A stretch of DNA of 64,000 bases from Ailurus styani (taxonomy: Eukaryota > Chordata > Mammalia > Carnivora > Ailuridae), in the NCBI GenBank assembly GCA_002007465.1, contig LNAC01000376.1, positions 1,059,713 through 1,123,712 on the forward strand, in the 5' to 3' direction. Made by a program: the position numbers and the translations under genes. This document shows positions 60,156 to 64,000 of this stretch, in pieces (positions within the stretch are counted from its first letter, which is position 1; each line of letters starts with the position of its first letter). The notes beneath the pieces are model-generated. The model had not been told where the DNA came from. It did not search any database and worked only from the letters and a program-made list of their open reading frames with translations.

Positions 60156-61204
60156 GGCAAACATAGTGTTTATGATGTGCCAGAACATGGGATTAAAGAT
60201 GGGATTGGCATAGGATTTAAAGAAGTATAACACAACAATCTGAATACCACATGCTGGGGGCTAGAACAAGATGCTGCTTGAAAAGAGGAGAGAAAATAGA
60301 AAAGATATATTCAGAGGCAAAATGAGTGGCCAAGATCAATCGGTAAAAATGTAGAAGGATTTAAGGAAGGAACTCAAGTGTCCAGCCTGAGCAACTTGAC
60401 ACTGGAAACACAGAAGAAAGGGCAGGTAAAAGGGGACAGTGGCAGGGAAATGGACAAACATGAGAATGAATGACCATGGTTTCAGAAGGGCTGCATTTTG
60501 ATTCTAATGACATATGGGTGAGGAGATCGGCAAAGAGATCCGGCCCGGAAACAGATTTGTCACCATCCTCTCCACTTCAAATTGGGAGCATTTACACAAT
60601 ACAAAGTTTAGAAACGTGGGTGTGCCAACATCGAAAGGGTGGAGAGAGTTTCAGAATGAAGGAAAATAAAGGAAAATAAAGTAAGAAGAATGTGGATGAA
60701 ACAATGCCGTGGAGGGCAAGGGAGAGGAGACCTTCCACAATGAGGCTGCCTGCAAACATGCCAAGTGCAGGTGAGAATTTCACTTCTCTTGAATTTAAAC
60801 GGAAGACTTTTGTTGGTTCTTATGCTAGATGAGTAAACAAAATATGTTTTCAAGTTGCTGGTTTTTAAAATGATACTCCTAAATATGTATATTCTTTCTT
60901 TATAAATATGCTTATCATTTTTGTGCCACAAGGGAATTCAACTTTGGTCTTGGGGACAGTGTTCCAAATATATAATGATATTTCCTAATATCTGCAGTGG
61001 ACTAATACAACTCAAAATTGTATTATATACATTGTCTTCTAAGGGAAGGGCAGCAGTAACGGCCTCAATTCACAGTACCATAACTCACCCAAGTCATATA
61101 ATTTAGTTAGCACAAAGGCCAAAGCCTAGACTCCTGGATCTTGATTAAGTGTTGTGTTTTTCCCTGCTCTGATACTAAGTTTTGCAGAGAATGCGCACGT
61201 ATAT

Positions 61205-61245
61205 GTGTGTATGTGCCAGCGCACGCACGCACACGCACACACAAA
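61205..61245. repeat. Mixed (TG)/(GCAC)n purine-pyrimidine run
   Basis: GTGTGTATGTGCC then AGCGCACGCACGCACACGCA. Alternating purine-pyrimidine with CpGs, able to form Z-DNA. Confidence 0.85.
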
Positions 61246-61543
61246 CCAGATCATCTTAGTACAAACGCTTACATTCATTTCCTAATAGAAAAATCAGAAT
61301 GATTGTTTCACCCTGTAACTTTTTAATATTTCATTCCACATTACTAAAGACGGAGATGATTAGATCACTATCTCCTCTCAGAGAAAATACCGCATGCAAG
61401 ATGATTTCTGAATTTGTGAAAGACACACTGATTTCTAAAGCTTAAGGGTGCTATTTTTAACTTTGTGACAAGAAAATACTGCACTCAAGTTCAGATTAGA
61501 ACCTCTTTTGAGTGTCTCAAAGGGCCCTGAAGCAAAGCAATAC

Positions 61544-61812
61544 CTTGACTTTTTCGAGGTGATCTTGGAGAGAGTCAATGAGGAGGTCACCCACAGGCTG
61601 CCAGGATCCCTTGATCACCTCAGCCTGACGTAGTTTGAGGTCCAGCTCATCCGTTGCTTCCTGAAGTTCCTGGAGTCTTTCGAGGGCCTCGTCTATTTTT
61701 CTCTGCCAGTCTGCCGAGCGCAGGTTCAATTTTTCCCACTCAGTGTTGACCTCCTCAGCCTGCTTTCGTAGGAGCCTTGTGACATTCTGGGCTCTCTCCT
61801 CAGGAGGCAGCT
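61544..61812 (-). CDS. DMD: DMD exon 59 (269 bp), spectrin-repeat rod
   Basis: On the minus strand the exon starts with AG, completing the Glu codon split from exon 58, then reads LPPEERAQNVTRLLRK and continues to SLQDHLEKVK. That is 89 complete codons with no stop. The length of 269 bp equals human exon 59 (codons ~2890-2979). The helices carry typical spectrin-repeat markers: Trp in NTEWEKL, Trp in SADWQRKI, the RLQELQEATDELDLKL heptads and GSWQPVGDLL. The donor is GTCAAG then GTATTGC. The acceptor ends ACCAATTTAG and has a poor polypyrimidine tract. Compared with human as I remember it, His to Arg (before SADW) and Thr to Ala (after KIDE) are the only differences I noticed. A longer open frame runs past the donor into intron 59, but that is read-through, not coding. 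Confidence 0.98.
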
Positions 61813-62426
61813 CTAAATTGGTAACATGACAAGGTTTTAGGCCACAATAATTTTTGTTTAAAAAAAAAACATTGTTGAAAAGGTCATCCTGGAAGAAAGA
61901 GAGTACAGTCTAACGAGAGGCCGACCTGCTGATTAATGGCTCCTTTACACTTTGGCATAAATTTTGATGGTGTCCAGCCCATCTCAAGTCTGTCCTCCTG
62001 AGTGTATCTGTTCTACCTTCTCATTCAGATAATCCAAGATTCATTTAAGCTACTGAGTAGAGAAATGCATACCACAAACTCTAATTCACTTCAGTCAGGC
62101 TCTAAAATTGAAAATTAGCTTGTAGTCTTTGTAACAATAGCATTCCTTCTCACAGATACTCTCTTTTGTTTATTATTTTCTAAATGTTTCAATAACTGAT
62201 CACTAATTAATCTCTTTTACTGTTTATTTATGAATGTGCAAACAGATTTAGGCATGGTGGTTTATGATTCCTTTTTCTTTTTCCACATCTATGTTTAATT
62301 TGAATCGATTCTATTTAACTTAGAAAATATGAGAGCTATCCAGACCCTGGCAGCAAGAATGGATGGGTCTCTCTGTCACCACTGATCCTTCTATCAATAT
62401 GTTATTACAGTTCCACATTCAATTAC
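61813..62426 (-). other. DMD: DMD intron 58 (614 bp)
   Basis: A very short intron for this gene, bounded by GTAATTG at exon 58 and CAATTTAG at exon 59. I see no recognisable interspersed repeat. A run of As at 61861-61870 (Ts on the transcript) lies ~50 bp upstream of the exon 59 acceptor. It may be the effective pyrimidine tract for this otherwise weak acceptor. Confidence 0.95.
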
Positions 62427-62547
62427 CTCTGGGCTCCTGGTAGAGTTTCTCTAGTCCTTCTAAAGGCTGCTCTGTCAGAAAGATTCGTACAGTCTCAAGA
62501 GTACTCATGATTACAGGTTCTTTCGTTTTCAATTCCCTCTTGAAGGC
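62427..62547 (-). CDS. DMD: DMD exon 58 (121 bp), spectrin-repeat rod
   Basis: Read on the minus strand, this exon encodes 40 full codons, starting AFKRELKTKEP and ending YQEPR, plus the first G of a split Glu codon. Length and phase equal human exon 58 (codons ~2850-2890 by standard numbering). The acceptor reads TCTCATTTCACAG with a pyrimidine-rich lead. The donor is CCCAGAG then GTAATTG. The protein is charged and helical, as expected for a spectrin-repeat linker, followed by the LEGLEKLYQEP stretch. I recognise no substitution relative to human as remembered. At 121 bp its length is not a multiple of three, so skipping it alone would shift the frame, while 58 plus 59 together (390 bp) keep it. 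The reading frame is intact. Confidence 0.98.
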
Positions 62548-64000
62548 CTGTGAAATGAGATGAAAAGAAATGCTTATTTGGCTTGTGGCATTCTTCTCAA
62601 AATTAATCCTGGGTGTTCAGAACTTGGTTATGAAATTCCCAGGTTAATTTCTACCTCCTTTATTTCTAAACCGATAGTCACAAAATGATAAAGAACGCTA
62701 TATGGATCTTTCTGTTAATCGGGAAGCCATTGTGTGTATAAAGCTATTCTGAAGAGCAGGGGGGGAACTTCTAAGATATGTTAATGCCTTTTCATTAAGA
62801 TAAGAGTGATTTATTTGTATAAGCTGACTGCCAAACTTGAGATCTGAAGCCAAAGTTGCAAGATACACATTGCAAAACCCTAGCAGGGCTAATGAATACT
62901 TCACGCACCCGAAAGAACGGTTATCCAGAACATAGGGAGCCTGAAGGGCCATTTGGAAGAACACAGATTGTACTGAAATATACAACCAATCCAATTCATA
63001 ACCACCAGCTAATTCTGTCAAAATATCTGACAACAAATAAAATGAAATATTAACAGTAAACTACATAAAAATCAGTACTTCTAGAAAATACCCAATATAT
63101 TATCTACTGTGACTTCTTTGAGAATGGTACAAATGTTTTGAGGTATACTGGGTGTAGGAATTGTGGGAATAGGTTTCTATAAAAGGGCAGGCCTAGAATT
63201 GGTCTCTTGGGGTCATCTAGGCTAGTTATCAGTTTTAATCTCTAATCTATAATCTTCACGGATACAGGGAATTAAAAGAAAAGCAAAATGCATAGTTTCT
63301 GCCTTCAGGAAGCTTCTGGATGAAAAGAGGGGAGAAAACTAACATGGTAGAAACAGTGAAAACAATAAGCTTCGTACATAATGAGTGCTAAGGTGAGACA
63401 TGTGCTTGTCTTGTGCTTGTCAAGTTTGCTTGGCTTGAGTGCTTGTGAGACATCGTGTGAGGCTAGAATAAATTAACAGATTTGTTAATTAAATTAACAA
63501 ATTAAAATAAATTAACCATCGAAGATACTCATTGACCAGATTCTGCCATCTCAGAAGTGAAGGTGTTAATGAAAGTATTAAGTATCACATAAACATTAAT
63601 TGATCAGTATAAAAGCAACAGCAACAATAATAATTACCCTGAGCTAGGGTATAATTATTCATGTCCTTTTTCAATTCTGCCCTATTTTTAGCAATGTTAT
63701 CCATTGAATTTAAGCCCTGAGGGAAAATTTAGCTGTATCTGCCTTGAACTTCAGATATATCATGTTTTAGGAATTCACCAGAACTGTATTATATGCCGTA
63801 TTTATAAATAAAATCCTGATCATTCAGAAATATCCTGAGTTTGATACTTTGCAAAATGAGTCATCTTCCATAGTTAGTTATAATTCACTAAAGAGAGGTA
63901 AAATGCTTGAATTGAAATAATAAAATTCTATAAGTGAAATATTAGGATTCAGTCTGTGGATGGGGATGTAGTTTCTATACAGTGAGATATTTTTGTGTCC
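62548..64000 (-). other. DMD: DMD intron 57, 3' part
   Basis: This is the last ~1.45 kb of intron 57, ending in the exon 58 acceptor. It is AT-rich. No SINE, LINE or LTR copy stands out, and the few short open frames have no recognisable protein content. From 63370 to 63525 there are short local repeats ('tgtgcttgt', 'aattaac'), otherwise nothing notable. Confidence 0.93.

Larger units (their letters stand above)
36792..61543 (-). other. DMD: DMD intron 59 (~24.75 kb)
   Basis: Complete intron between the exon 59 donor (61542-61543) and the exon 60 acceptor (36792-36793). Recognisable repeats are listed separately. Stretches where I see only unique-looking AT-rich DNA with no supportable gene are: 37206-38080, 39068-40777, 40961-41515, 41870-42795, 42850-45370, 46640-47500, 48179-48800, 48910-49690, 49984-52240, 52346-52778, 53025-53345, 54011-54545, 54760-59190, 59800-60035 and 60157-61217. 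The largest SINE-free block is 54749 to the exon 59 donor. Confidence 0.95.
1..64000 (-). other. DMD: Dystrophin gene (DMD), internal part of the transcription unit
   Basis: The whole window lies inside one transcription unit read on the minus strand. Three exons with matching splice phases encode consecutive dystrophin rod residues and no other gene interrupts them. Dystrophin is the large cytoskeletal linker between cortical actin and the dystroglycan complex at the sarcolemma. The exons here belong to the last spectrin-like repeats, just before hinge 4, the WW domain and the cysteine-rich dystroglycan-binding region, which lie outside the window to the left. Both ends of the window are intronic. 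The known internal promoters for shorter isoforms (Dp116 in intron 55, Dp71 in intron 62) should fall outside it. Utrophin is the main alternative, but the exon protein matches dystrophin. Confidence 0.97.

Noticed and set aside
61517..61729. Met-started 70-codon frame at exon 59
   Set aside because: The Met lies out of register with the exon start, and the tail (VLLCFRAL) is intron 59. The real exon extends to 61812 and stops at 61544.
36645..62547. Utrophin as the gene identity
   Set aside because: Exon protein such as EVIKGSWQPVGDLLIDSLQD and RQLTTLGIQLSPYNL is dystrophin-type, and the 121/269/147-bp exon series fits DMD.
62698..63036. 112-codon open frame upstream of exon 58 on the DMD strand
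   Set aside because: It is in intron 57, not continuous with dystrophin sequence and without matching splice sites. The known exon 57-58 junction needs no extra exon.
1..64000. Promoters of short dystrophin isoforms (Dp116, Dp71)
   Set aside because: These start in introns 55 and 62 by established gene structure, outside the exons seen here.

Overview
This window is mammalian nuclear DNA, not microbial. It is an internal piece of the dystrophin gene (DMD), transcribed on the minus strand. Only three coding exons are present. By length, junction phase and protein sequence they match human exons 58, 59 and 60 (121, 269 and 147 bp), in the distal spectrin-repeat rod. Together they are 537 bp, under 1% of the window. 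All three are open, with consensus AG/GT splice sites. No other protein-coding gene, tRNA, rRNA or CRISPR array is supported.

The repeats point to a caniform carnivoran. There are about 28 CAN-SINE (tRNA-Lys-derived) copies or fragments, many with clear target-site duplications (TSDs) and a near-consensus head (GGGGCGCCTGGGTGGCTCAG). There is also a 3' end typical of carnivore L1. The subtype with 'TTAAAGCCTCTGCC' and 'TGCCTACTTGTGATCT' looks arctoid, and mustelid is my best guess. That species-level call comes from memory of the family and was not searched.

Layout in DMD transcription order (right to left): part of intron 57 (62548-64000), exon 58 (62427-62547), the short 614-bp intron 58, exon 59 (61544-61812), the ~24.8-kb intron 59 (36792-61543), exon 60 (36645-36791), then the first ~36.6 kb of intron 60 (1-36644). 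The introns hold CAN-SINEs, old MIR and L2 copies, three MER5A-like DNA transposons, L1 fragments, a pair of related solo-LTR-like repeats, and several microsatellites, including a long TCTA tetranucleotide tract.

No new biological system is evident. The points most worth checking are: a CpG-dense segment at 14.9-15.5 kb and a GC-box/CRE-bearing segment at 28.3-28.65 kb, both in intron 60 and both possible cryptic promoters or enhancers; a GC-rich self-complementary block inside an L1 3' UTR at 25.8 kb; a retroposition scar consisting only of a tail and a 17-bp duplication at 6.4 kb; and a strong bias of CAN-SINEs (about 22 to 6) toward the DMD sense strand, with none near exons 58-59.
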